A stretch of DNA of 6,173 nucleotides from an uncultured Woeseiaceae bacterium (GTDB lineage: Bacteria > Pseudomonadota > Gammaproteobacteria > Steroidobacterales > Woeseiaceae): NCBI GenBank assembly GCA_945787435.1, contig CALZHX010000397.1, positions 1-6,173 on the forward strand, read 5' to 3'. This document shows, one piece after another, positions 1 to 4,997 of the stretch. The notes under the pieces are model-generated. The model was given only the letters and a program-made list of their open reading frames with translations, did not search any database and was not told the DNA's origin. Each line of letters starts with the position of its first letter. Position 1 is the first letter of the stretch. The translations under genes and the position numbers were made by a program.

Positions 1-311
1 ATCAGGTCATGGCCGAGCATGATCGTTTTCATGCCAGAGCCACACATCTTGTTCACGGTCGTGCAGGCCGCACCGGCCGGGGTCCCCGCGTTCAGGGCGG
101 CCTGCCTTGCCGGGGCCTGACCGAGGCCGGCCGGCAGGACACAACCCATGAGCACCTGGTCGACATCACTGGCGTCAACTCCGCTGTCCGCTATTGCGCC
201 TGCAATCGCGGCGGCGCCCAGGTCCGGAGCGGTAACAGGAGACAGAACGCCCTGGAAGGCTCCGATCGGTGTTCGTTGCGCTGCAACGATGACGACTGGG
301 TCTGAACTCAT
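1..311 (-). CDS. Acetyl-CoA C-acetyltransferase (thiolase), N-terminal part, runs off left edge
   Basis: Thiolases of this family condense two acetyl-CoA to acetoacetyl-CoA or run the reverse cleavage, in the cytoplasm. Reading the minus strand from the ATG at 311 gives 103 residues. They begin MSSDPVVIVAAQRTPIGAF, the typical thiolase opening, and continue through MGCVLPAGLGQAPARQAAL. The block VNKMCGSGMK carries the nucleophilic cysteine at residue 90, where AtoB/PhaA-type enzymes have it. The C-terminal His and Cys catalytic residues lie outside the window. The start is 3 nt after the stop of the acyltransferase gene, with a purine-rich GGGGAT about 7 nt upstream inside that gene's last codons, so the two are very likely co-transcribed and coupled. 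Nothing distinguishes a biosynthetic role (polyhydroxyalkanoate, mevalonate) from fatty-acid degradation. Confidence 0.9.
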   Translation of the reverse strand, partial: MSSDPVVIVAAQRTPIGAFQGVLSPVTAPDLGAAAIAGAIADSGVDASDVDQVLMGCVLPAGLGQAPARQAALNAGTPAGAACTTVNKMCGSGMKTIMLGHDL

Positions 312-314
312 TTT

Positions 315-1109
315 CTAATCCCCATTAGAATTTTCGCCCGATACTCTACACAGATCAGGCTCATCGATCACGGCCAGGATTTTCTGCCTGGCTGTCTCCG
401 CGAGCAACTTGTGATTATCGAACGCCGAATCCCCGGGAAATATAGGTGGTAATACCAAGACCCGGGGCCGCACCGGCCACGGCCATAACCGGTTGGCCGG
501 CATCATCTCCCTCGTGCCCGAGATCGCAACAGGCACGACAGGCATATCGCCCCTGATGGCTGATACGAAGGCCCCGGCTCGGAACCGGCCAACGCCGGGC
601 TCCTGGTAAAATGTCCCCTCAGGAAAAAACGCCAGCGAATTGCCTTCCTGTGCCGCCCTGACGATCTGGCGCGCATCCCGGCTGCTGCCGGACTGCTCAT
701 GACGTTCGACGAATTTCGACCCGGAACGACGCAGCAGAAAGTGTGCGACTGGAACATTGCGCATTTCCCCCTTGATGACAAAGGAGAATCGATAGGGCAG
801 ATAGCCTTTGAGTAGAAAGCCATCCACGAAGCTGGCGTGATTGGCAACGACGACGGCGTTGCCTGCGGGCAGATTTTCCAGGCCCTCGATTCTGGCTGGC
901 ACGCCGCCGAGAATGAATATGGCACGTGTCGCCAATGCTGCCAGTTGGTGCCGCAGGGGCGCATATGGCACCAATATCGTCGCAAGGAGCGCAATAGCGG
1001 CACACAAAATAAACACCAGCCAGCCGTAGAGGCCGTACAGGGTCCGCCAAATGACTGTGACGTGGGTCACTTTATGTAAATGCCTTCTGGAATATGTGAC
1101 AGCGGTCAC
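315..1109 (-). CDS. 1-acyl-sn-glycerol-3-phosphate acyltransferase family protein (PlsC-like)
   Basis: Likely transfers an acyl group to a lysophospholipid-type acceptor at the inner membrane. The 264-residue protein has a hydrophobic segment at about 27-48, then the acyltransferase blocks in order: NHASFVD (HX4D, His91 and Asp96), KGEMRNVPV at about 113, FFPEGTF at 161-167 with the FRAGAF continuation, and VVPVAI at 191-196. The length is normal for the PlsC superfamily. The exact substrate cannot be read from sequence; lysophosphatidate is the default guess and a glycolipid or ornithine-lipid acyltransferase is possible. The start is uncertain. No ATG is available, the longest frame opens with GTG at 1109 and has only a distant GAGGA, and a second GTG at 1070 has AGAAGG 12 nt upstream. 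It is first in a minus-strand pair with the thiolase and divergent from xerD. Confidence 0.88.
   Translation of the reverse strand: MTAVTYSRRHLHKVTHVTVIWRTLYGLYGWLVFILCAAIALLATILVPYAPLRHQLAALATRAIFILGGVPARIEGLENLPAGNAVVVANHASFVDGFLLKGYLPYRFSFVIKGEMRNVPVAHFLLRRSGSKFVERHEQSGSSRDARQIVRAAQEGNSLAFFPEGTFYQEPGVGRFRAGAFVSAIRGDMPVVPVAISGTREMMPANRLWPWPVRPRVLVLPPIFPGDSAFDNHKLLAETARQKILAVIDEPDLCRVSGENSNGD
1056..1071. promoter_or_regulatory. CRP-family-like palindrome, copy 1
   Basis: The sequence TGTGACGTGGGTCACT matches TGTGA-N6-TCACA at nine of ten defined positions. It has perfect GTGAC/GTCAC arms around 4 nt. It lies inside the 5' end of the longest acyltransferase frame and overlaps the alternative GTG start at 1070. 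If the candidate promoter at 1130-1135 is real, the site is downstream of the transcription start, which would favour repression. The matching copy at 1095-1110 makes chance less likely. Confidence 0.4.
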
Positions 1110-1110
1110 G
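1095..1110. promoter_or_regulatory. CRP-family-like palindrome, copy 2
   Basis: The sequence TGTGACAGCGGTCACG again fits TGTGA-N6-TCACA at nine of ten positions, with GTGAC/GTCAC arms around 4 nt. Its centre is 39 nt from that of copy 1. It overlaps the GTG at 1109, the first possible start of the acyltransferase gene. It could serve the acyltransferase unit, or the divergent xerD promoter from a distance of roughly 100 nt. Confidence 0.4.
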
Positions 1111-1129
1111 CCGGTTGCAAGATGTCCTC

Positions 1130-1135
1130 ATCATA
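1130..1135 (-). promoter_or_regulatory. Possible -10 element (TATGAT) for the acyltransferase-thiolase unit
   Basis: Read on the minus strand this is TATGAT, five of six matches to the sigma70 -10 consensus. It would place a transcription start near 1123, about 14 nt before the GTG at 1109. No convincing -35 box is visible 16-18 nt upstream, so the promoter would be weak or activator-dependent. Called by eye. Confidence 0.3.
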
Positions 1136-1191
1136 CTCAAACCCTTGAAAAATCCGTCGCTTGGCGTATCCGGGAGGTGTGAAATCCGGCG

Positions 1192-1197
1192 TATGCT
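1192..1197 (+). promoter_or_regulatory. Possible -10 element (TATGCT) for xerD
   Basis: TATGCT has four of six matches to the sigma70 -10 consensus and would start transcription near 1204, about 20 nt before the xerD ATG. No good -35 hexamer is visible at 16-18 nt spacing, so the assignment is tentative. Confidence 0.22.
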
Positions 1198-1224
1198 ACC
1201 GCAAAGGATTGCGCGACTGAACAG

Positions 1225-2166
1225 ATGGGATCTATGGCCAGTAAAGAGCAAAACAAACCGCAATCGAAGTCGGTGACCCGTTCGGAAGAACTGGTTGACC
1301 GTTTTCTTGACGCTATTTGGATGGAACGCGGCCTTTCGCAGAATACGCTGGGTGCGTACCGCGCTGATCTTATGACGCTGGGCCGAGGACTTGCAGAAAA
1401 AGACAAGTCCATCGAGATGGCCGACAAAGCGGACCTTCTTGCATTTATCGCAGGGCGCGTCGAGGGCGGCGCGAAGCCGCGGTCGACGGCCAGGCAATTG
1501 TCGAGTTTCCGTCGCTTCTTCCGCTACATCATGCGTGAAGGGATGCGTGACACCGACCCGACAGCTGATATCGAAATGCCGCGTATCGGTCGCTCTCTGC
1601 CGAAGACGCTGAGCGAGGATGAAGTTGATTCCCTGCTCAATGCACCCAATACAGATGAGCCGCTCGGTCACCGCGACCGTGCAATGCTCGAGTTGTTGTA
1701 CGCCACCGGATTGCGTGTTTCGGAGCTGATCAATCTCAAGCAGTCGCAGATCAACTTCAATCAGGGCGTGCTGCGCATTGTCGGTAAAGGTGATCGCGAG
1801 CGCCTGATTCCGCTGGGCGACGAATCGCAACGCTGGCTGAAGGACTTTATAGACGGCCCGCGCATGGAGATTCTGCTCGAGCGCCAGACCGACTACCTGT
1901 TCCCAACCCGGCGCGGCGATCGCATGACGCGCCAGGCATTCTGGCACATCATCAAGCGTTACTCTGACAAAGCGGGCGTTCGCAAGAAGCTGTCTCCGCA
2001 CAGCCTGCGTCACGCATTTGCGACGCACCTCCTCAACAGGGGCGCTGATCTCAGGGTCGTCCAGCTACTGTTGGGCCACAGCGATCTGAGCACCACGCAG
2101 ATCTATACGCACGTTGCACGAGAGCGGCTCAAGGACCTGCACGGCGAACACCACCCGCGCGGCTAG
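1225..2166 (+). CDS. xerD: Site-specific tyrosine recombinase XerD
   Basis: XerD acts with XerC at the dif site, under FtsK control, to resolve chromosome dimers before cell division. The 313-residue protein has an N-terminal SAM-like DNA-binding domain (about 21-108, with LSQNTLGAYRADL) and a C-terminal catalytic domain. The full tyrosine-recombinase set is visible: Arg164 in TGLRVSEL, Lys188 in VGKGDRERLIP, His259 and Arg262 in SPHSLRHAFATHLL, His285 in LLGHSDLSTTQIYTHV, and nucleophile Tyr294. It is slightly longer than the E. coli protein (298 residues) because of a charged N-terminal extension. The start could also be the ATG at 1234, three codons in. XerD rather than XerC or a phage integrase is favoured by the adjacent dsbC, the same order as in E. 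coli. Nothing suggests a mobile element. Confidence 0.95.
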   Translation: MGSMASKEQNKPQSKSVTRSEELVDRFLDAIWMERGLSQNTLGAYRADLMTLGRGLAEKDKSIEMADKADLLAFIAGRVEGGAKPRSTARQLSSFRRFFRYIMREGMRDTDPTADIEMPRIGRSLPKTLSEDEVDSLLNAPNTDEPLGHRDRAMLELLYATGLRVSELINLKQSQINFNQGVLRIVGKGDRERLIPLGDESQRWLKDFIDGPRMEILLERQTDYLFPTRRGDRMTRQAFWHIIKRYSDKAGVRKKLSPHSLRHAFATHLLNRGADLRVVQLLLGHSDLSTTQIYTHVARERLKDLHGEHHPRG

Positions 2167-2169
2167 CTT

Positions 2170-2178
2170 TGTTACACT
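2170..2178 (+). promoter_or_regulatory. Extended -10 promoter candidate for dsbC (TGTTACACT)
   Basis: TG, one base, then TACACT form an extended -10 element directly after the xerD stop codon, placing a transcription start near 2185. There is no clear -35, which extended -10 promoters can lack. This would give dsbC its own transcript in addition to read-through from xerD. Confidence 0.4.
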
Positions 2179-2181
2179 CTG

Positions 2182-2201
2182 CGCGCCAGGGAACTGGCGC
2201 G
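2182..2201 (+). other. Perfect hairpin in the xerD-dsbC gap
   Basis: CGCGCCAG, loop GGAA, CTGGCGCG form a perfect 8-bp GC-rich stem with a tetraloop. No T-run follows, so it is not a standard intrinsic terminator. It falls at or next to the predicted 5' end of a dsbC transcript, where it could stabilise the mRNA; otherwise it could attenuate read-through from xerD. Confidence 0.5.
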
Positions 2202-2248
2202 GGCTGTGATGGTCCGAGTTAGCACGGCACTATTGGCCTTACAGAGAA

Positions 2249-3007
2249 ATGAAGATGAGCCGCATGACCTCCAAAACCAGCATTCTATTAGGCGCGTTCG
2301 TTGCGACCTTCGCTGTTCTATCGCTCGCTCAGGCAGACGAGAGCAGCGCTGAACTCGATGCAGTTCGGCAGAAGATCTCCGAGATGTTCGACATGATCAA
2401 GCCCGAGGACATCAGTGCCAGCCCGGTAGATGGCTGGTACACGATTCACAGCGGGTCCATCGTTGCTTACATCTCTGCTGATGGCCGCTACCTGTTACAG
2501 GGTGACCTTGTCGACCTCGATAACCAGGTTAATCTCAGCGAAAATGTTCGCACTGACGCGCGTCGCGAGCTGATGTCTGCGGTTACAGATGACCAGACAA
2601 TCCTGTTCGCGCCCGAAGAGGTCAAGTACTCGGTGTCTGTTTTCACCGATGTCGACTGCACCTATTGCAGGCGTCTGCACAACCAGATTGACCAGTACCT
2701 GGAACATGGCATCCAGGTCCGTTACCTGATGTACCCGCGCAACGGACCCGCTTCAAATGCGTGGAGTACGGCCGAGAATGTCTGGTGTGCGGCAGATCGT
2801 CAAAATGCCCTGACCATGGCCAAACTCGACCGCGAATTCCCGACGGCCAAGTGCGACGCCTCCACCATCCAGGAGCACTACCTGATTGGACGTGACGCCG
2901 GTCTGAGTGGAACGCCCGCGATCATCCTTGAGGACGGCACGCTGATCGGCGGATACGTCGCGCCGGATCAACTCATCGCTACACTCGAGCAAAGAGTCGC
3001 ACAGTAG
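2249..3007 (+). CDS. dsbC: Periplasmic thiol:disulfide interchange protein DsbC
   Basis: DsbC is a periplasmic dimeric isomerase that reshuffles wrong disulfides and is kept reduced by DsbD. The 252-residue precursor starts with a basic stretch and a hydrophobic core at about 11-26, with likely signal cleavage after AQA (residue 29). A dimerisation region (about 30-100) precedes the thioredoxin-like domain. The active site is CTYC (Cys137, Cys140) within FTDVDCTYCRRLH, where E. coli has CGYC. The cis-proline loop is GTPAI (Pro223). Cys180 and Cys202 match the second, structural disulfide of E. coli DsbC. Three ATGs lie close together (2249, 2255, 2264); AGAGAA ends just before the first and is better spaced for the second, which would drop two residues. 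It follows xerD as in E. coli, but recJ is not the next gene. Confidence 0.94.
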   Translation: MKMSRMTSKTSILLGAFVATFAVLSLAQADESSAELDAVRQKISEMFDMIKPEDISASPVDGWYTIHSGSIVAYISADGRYLLQGDLVDLDNQVNLSENVRTDARRELMSAVTDDQTILFAPEEVKYSVSVFTDVDCTYCRRLHNQIDQYLEHGIQVRYLMYPRNGPASNAWSTAENVWCAADRQNALTMAKLDREFPTAKCDASTIQEHYLIGRDAGLSGTPAIILEDGTLIGGYVAPDQLIATLEQRVAQ

Positions 3008-3027
3008 GAGCCCGCCCAGGCGAGCGA

Positions 3028-3561
3028 TCAGGAATTCGAGCGCCGCAACTCGTGTATATGCACGCCGTTGTTCTTACCCTTGTCTTCGAAATACTTCTTC
3101 AGCGCGTAGTGGCCGCTGTGAAACGCGATGTCGTCCCACGGTATTTCGTCCTCGCCGAACATGGCCACTTCGAGGCTCTCTGCGCCGGGCCTGAAGTCAC
3201 CTTCCAGTTTCGCGGTATAAAAGAAGTGCACCTGCCCGGCATCAATGACGTCGACGACCGCGAACAGGTGGCCGATCTCGACCTCAGCACAGGCTTCCTC
3301 GAGCGTCTCACGCATCGCGCCGCCCGCCGTTGACTCGCCAAGTTCCATGAACCCGGCCGGTACCGTCCAGTAGCCGTAGCGCGGCTCTATCGCTCGCTTG
3401 CACAACAGGATCTTGCCATCGCGCTCGGGAACACAACCCACGACAACCAGCGGGTTCTGGTAATGGATCCTGCCGCAGGAGTCACATACCCAACGTTCGT
3501 GAGTATCGCCATCCGGCATCTTCAGGGAAACGGTCTGTCCGCAGTCAGAGCAATATTTCAT
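3028..3561 (-). CDS. Nudix hydrolase with N-terminal zinc ribbon
   Basis: Nudix enzymes hydrolyse nucleoside diphosphates linked to another group; the substrate here is unknown. Starting at the ATG at 3561 gives 177 residues beginning MKYCSDCG. A zinc ribbon comes first (Cys4, Cys7, Cys26, Cys29; the small domain placed before some Nudix folds), then the Nudix box starting at Gly70: GFMELGE, then RETLEEACA at 84-92. The catalytic REXXEE glutamates are present, but the usual Gly after EEX is Cys91, a variant I recall from zinc-ribbon Nudix proteins. The open frame continues upstream to 3663, but that part is translated tRNA-Leu and is rejected. No strong ribosome-binding site is visible. It converges on dsbC with 20 nt between stops and lies 21 nt downstream of the tRNA on the same strand. 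Confidence 0.9.
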   Translation of the reverse strand: MKYCSDCGQTVSLKMPDGDTHERWVCDSCGRIHYQNPLVVVGCVPERDGKILLCKRAIEPRYGYWTVPAGFMELGESTAGGAMRETLEEACAEVEIGHLFAVVDVIDAGQVHFFYTAKLEGDFRPGAESLEVAMFGEDEIPWDDIAFHSGHYALKKYFEDKGKNNGVHIHELRRSNS

Positions 3562-3582
3562 AAGTGATTTCAATTCTGGAAA

Positions 3583-3669
3583 TGGTGCCGGGAGGGGGAA
3601 TCGAACCCCCACTTCCTTTCGGAAACCGGATTTTGAATCCGGCGCGTCTACCAGTTCCGCCATCCCGGC
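3583..3669 (-). tRNA. tRNA-Leu (anticodon CAA)
   Basis: Reading the minus strand gives an 87-nt cloverleaf including an encoded CCA end. The acceptor stem is GCCGGGA paired with TCCCGGC. The D arm contains GGTAGACGC. The anticodon stem CCGGA/TCCGG holds the loop TTCAAAA, with anticodon CAA at 3633-3635, which reads UUG. A long variable arm (TTTCC, GAAA, GGAA) marks a class II tRNA, and the T arm is GGGGG-TTCGATT-CCCCC. Long variable arm plus CAA makes leucine secure. No terminator is visible between it and the Nudix gene. Confidence 0.97.
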
Positions 3670-3678
3670 ACGCGGGCA

Positions 3679-3684
3679 AGTATA
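3679..3684 (-). promoter_or_regulatory. -10 element of the tRNA-Leu promoter (TATACT)
   Basis: On the minus strand this reads TATACT, five of six matches to consensus, ending 9 nt before the mature tRNA 5' end. The predicted start near 3672 leaves a leader of only a few nucleotides for RNase P to remove. The bases between -10 and start are mostly G and C (TTGCCCGCG), the discriminator type linked to stringent control of stable RNA. No strong -35 is visible. Confidence 0.55.
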
Positions 3685-3732
3685 TGCGGGGCAAGGCCGT
3701 CCCGCCAGAGCGGAAAATGTTTTTCCCGAATG

Positions 3733-3760
3733 CGACCTTTTTCACCTAAAGGGCATCTAA
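3733..3760 (+). promoter_or_regulatory. Candidate ECF-type promoter before the sigma gene
   Basis: CGACCTT (3733-3739) resembles the RpoE-type -35 GGAACTT at five of seven positions. A 16-nt spacer follows, then TCTAA (3756-3760), close to the ECF -10 class. A start near 3766 would lie just before the ATG at 3772. This fits autoregulation, common for ECF factors, but an overlapping sigma70 -10 (TAATAT, 3758-3763) is an alternative. Confidence 0.35.
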
Positions 3761-3771
3761 TATTCCGAGAT

Positions 3772-4371
3772 ATGAGCAAGTTTGCTGACATCCAGATAGA
3801 CCCGGCGATTGTCAAACGGGCAGCCCGCGGAGACGTGCGTGCCCACGAGATCATCTACCGCGCGTTTTCAGCACCCGTTTATTCGCTGTGCCTGCGTTTT
3901 ACACGAGTGCCAGCACAGGCCGAAGACCTCGTGCAGGAGACGTTCATAGAGATCATGCGGTCGATCGCAAAGTTCCGCGGTGAAGCGGCACTGGGTAGCT
4001 GGATACGCCGCATCGCGGTGTCAAAGGCGCTGATGTATTTGCGCTCGGCCTGGACCGCGCGCGGTCAGTCGCTCGGCGATGACTGGCATGAGGTTACGCC
4101 AGGCGATGTCGGCAGCCATGGTGTCCCGAGCCAGCCAGATGATGCGCTGGACCTGGACGCTGCCCTGGCAAATTTGCCAGCGACGGGTCGCGCGGTCGTT
4201 TGGCTGCACGACGTGGAAGGATTTACGCACAAGGAGATCGCTGTGCTGATGGGAAGAACGGAGAGTTTCTCGAAGTCGCAGCTATCGAGGGCCTATCAGC
4301 GGCTACGGCCGATGCTCTCGCTCCCCGAAGACGACGTTCGCAGCGGAAGCGCGGCGCTCAGAGGTTGCTGA
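3772..4371 (+). CDS. ECF-family RNA polymerase sigma factor
   Basis: Directs RNA polymerase to a dedicated regulon. The protein is 199 residues from the ATG at 3772, a normal ECF length. Region 2 spans about 22-93 and includes AEDLVQETFIEIMRSIAKF followed by GSWIRRIAVSKALMYLR (core binding and -10 recognition). Region 4 spans about 127-180, with LPATGRAVVWLHDVEGFTHKEIA and the recognition helix near SFSKSQLSRAYQRLR. The linker (about 94-126) is acidic and variable. The open frame extends to an ATG at 3730, but those 14 residues are not sigma-like, and the internal ATG has GAGA just upstream. It is first of a three-gene unit: its stop is 2 nt before the next ATG, which implies coupling. The regulon is unknown; gene order suggests envelope control. 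Confidence 0.92.
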   Translation: MSKFADIQIDPAIVKRAARGDVRAHEIIYRAFSAPVYSLCLRFTRVPAQAEDLVQETFIEIMRSIAKFRGEAALGSWIRRIAVSKALMYLRSAWTARGQSLGDDWHEVTPGDVGSHGVPSQPDDALDLDAALANLPATGRAVVWLHDVEGFTHKEIAVLMGRTESFSKSQLSRAYQRLRPMLSLPEDDVRSGSAALRGC

Positions 4372-4373
4372 AG

Positions 4374-4958
4374 ATGTCGAAAGACAAGAAGGACAAAGAG
4401 ATGATTTGTGGATTGACCGCGGATGAACGCGACCTGTTGCAGCAAGAACTCGGGAAGCTGCCGGATGTAATGCCGCCGCGAGCCGTCTGGCAGCGCATTC
4501 GTGAGCAGGCCGAGGCAGAAGGTTTAATCAGCACGGGCGTGATGCGCCGCCCAATGACATGGAATGGCGGCCTTGGGCTGGCTGCCGCGGTGGCTCTCGT
4601 GGCCATACTCGTGCCGGTCATGATGAACTCACCTGAGCCGGGCGGAATGACCGAGCCGCCAGTTAGTCAGGCAGCAAACGACATACCTTTAAATGCCCTG
4701 CAATCCCTGATGGTCGAATCACGACAACTCGAGAGTGACCTGCGCTCGTTGCCGGAGGAACCGCGGGTTCGCCAGGCAGGCACGGTTGCGACGATCTCCG
4801 AGATTGAAGACCGCATTGCGGCCATCGATTACCAGCTCAACGACACGACTGTCACGATGACGGCCGAGGACGAACATATCTTCTGGCGCGAACGCGTCAG
4901 GCTAATGAAATTGCTTGTCGGATTACGCTATGCGCAGGCGCAACGGGCGGGCTTTTAA
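4374..4958 (+). CDS. Single-pass membrane protein, putative anti-sigma factor
   Basis: Probably holds the adjacent ECF sigma factor inactive at the inner membrane. This is inferred from position and topology, not from a recognised binding motif. The 194-residue protein starts at the ATG 2 nt after the sigma stop, with GAGG 9 nt upstream; an open frame from 4200 inside the sigma gene is discarded. The N-terminal part (1-60) is charged and includes LPDVMPPRAVWQRIREQ, like the LPxxxPPxxxWxxI stretch of many anti-sigma proteins. One membrane helix spans about 64-84, and the rest should face the periplasm. That part holds two predicted helical, coiled-coil-prone stretches (about 110-125 and 139-157), then FWRERVRLMKLLVGLRYAQAQR. 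The HX3CX2C zinc motif of ZAS anti-sigmas is absent; the only Cys is residue 12. Confidence 0.7.
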   Translation: MSKDKKDKEMICGLTADERDLLQQELGKLPDVMPPRAVWQRIREQAEAEGLISTGVMRRPMTWNGGLGLAAAVALVAILVPVMMNSPEPGGMTEPPVSQAANDIPLNALQSLMVESRQLESDLRSLPEEPRVRQAGTVATISEIEDRIAAIDYQLNDTTVTMTAEDEHIFWRERVRLMKLLVGLRYAQAQRAGF

Positions 4959-4967
4959 CCGTACGAG

Positions 4968-4979
4968 GGCCCGCGGGCC
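4968..4979. other. 12-bp GC palindrome before the PDZ gene
   Basis: GGCCCGCGGGCC is a perfect palindrome in the 39-nt gap between the anti-sigma-like gene and the PDZ gene, 4 nt before the AGGAG ribosome-binding site (4984-4988). As RNA it could form only a short hairpin with a tight loop, and no T-run follows. It may modulate translation or read-through, or be chance in GC-rich DNA. Confidence 0.3.
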
Positions 4980-4997
4980 TGACAGGAGAAAAACGCG

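Noticed and set aside
9..305. 98-codon plus-strand open frame at the left edge
   Set aside because: It is antisense to the thiolase, whose catalytic motif is unmistakable; the translation looks like random GC-rich sequence.
1072..2028. 318-codon open frame antisense to xerD
   Set aside because: It lies opposite a clearly recognised recombinase, its translation is rich in Arg, Cys and His with no known motif, and long antisense frames are common in GC-rich genes.
3008..3027. Bidirectional terminator between dsbC and the Nudix gene
   Set aside because: Only a CGCC/GGCG pairing with a 2-nt loop is visible and there is no T-run on either strand.
3562..3663. Upstream extension of the Nudix protein by 34 residues
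   Set aside because: The sequence AELVDAPDSKSGFRKEVG is translated tRNA-Leu, a known annotation artefact; the zinc ribbon begins at the internal Met.
1225..3669. XerD plus tRNA-Leu as an integrase and attachment site of a genomic island
   Set aside because: The recombinase is housekeeping XerD next to dsbC, the tRNA is intact and 1.4 kb away, and no direct repeat of the tRNA end or cargo genes was seen.
3712..3726. GGAAAA-TGT-TTTTCC hairpin in the tRNA/sigma gap
   Set aside because: The 6-bp stem is AT-rich with a 3-nt loop, too weak to call a terminator or operator.
4200..4373. Upstream extension of the anti-sigma-like protein by 58 residues
   Set aside because: It overlaps sigma region 4 in another frame and is Arg-rich; the ATG at 4374 has a good GAGG site.
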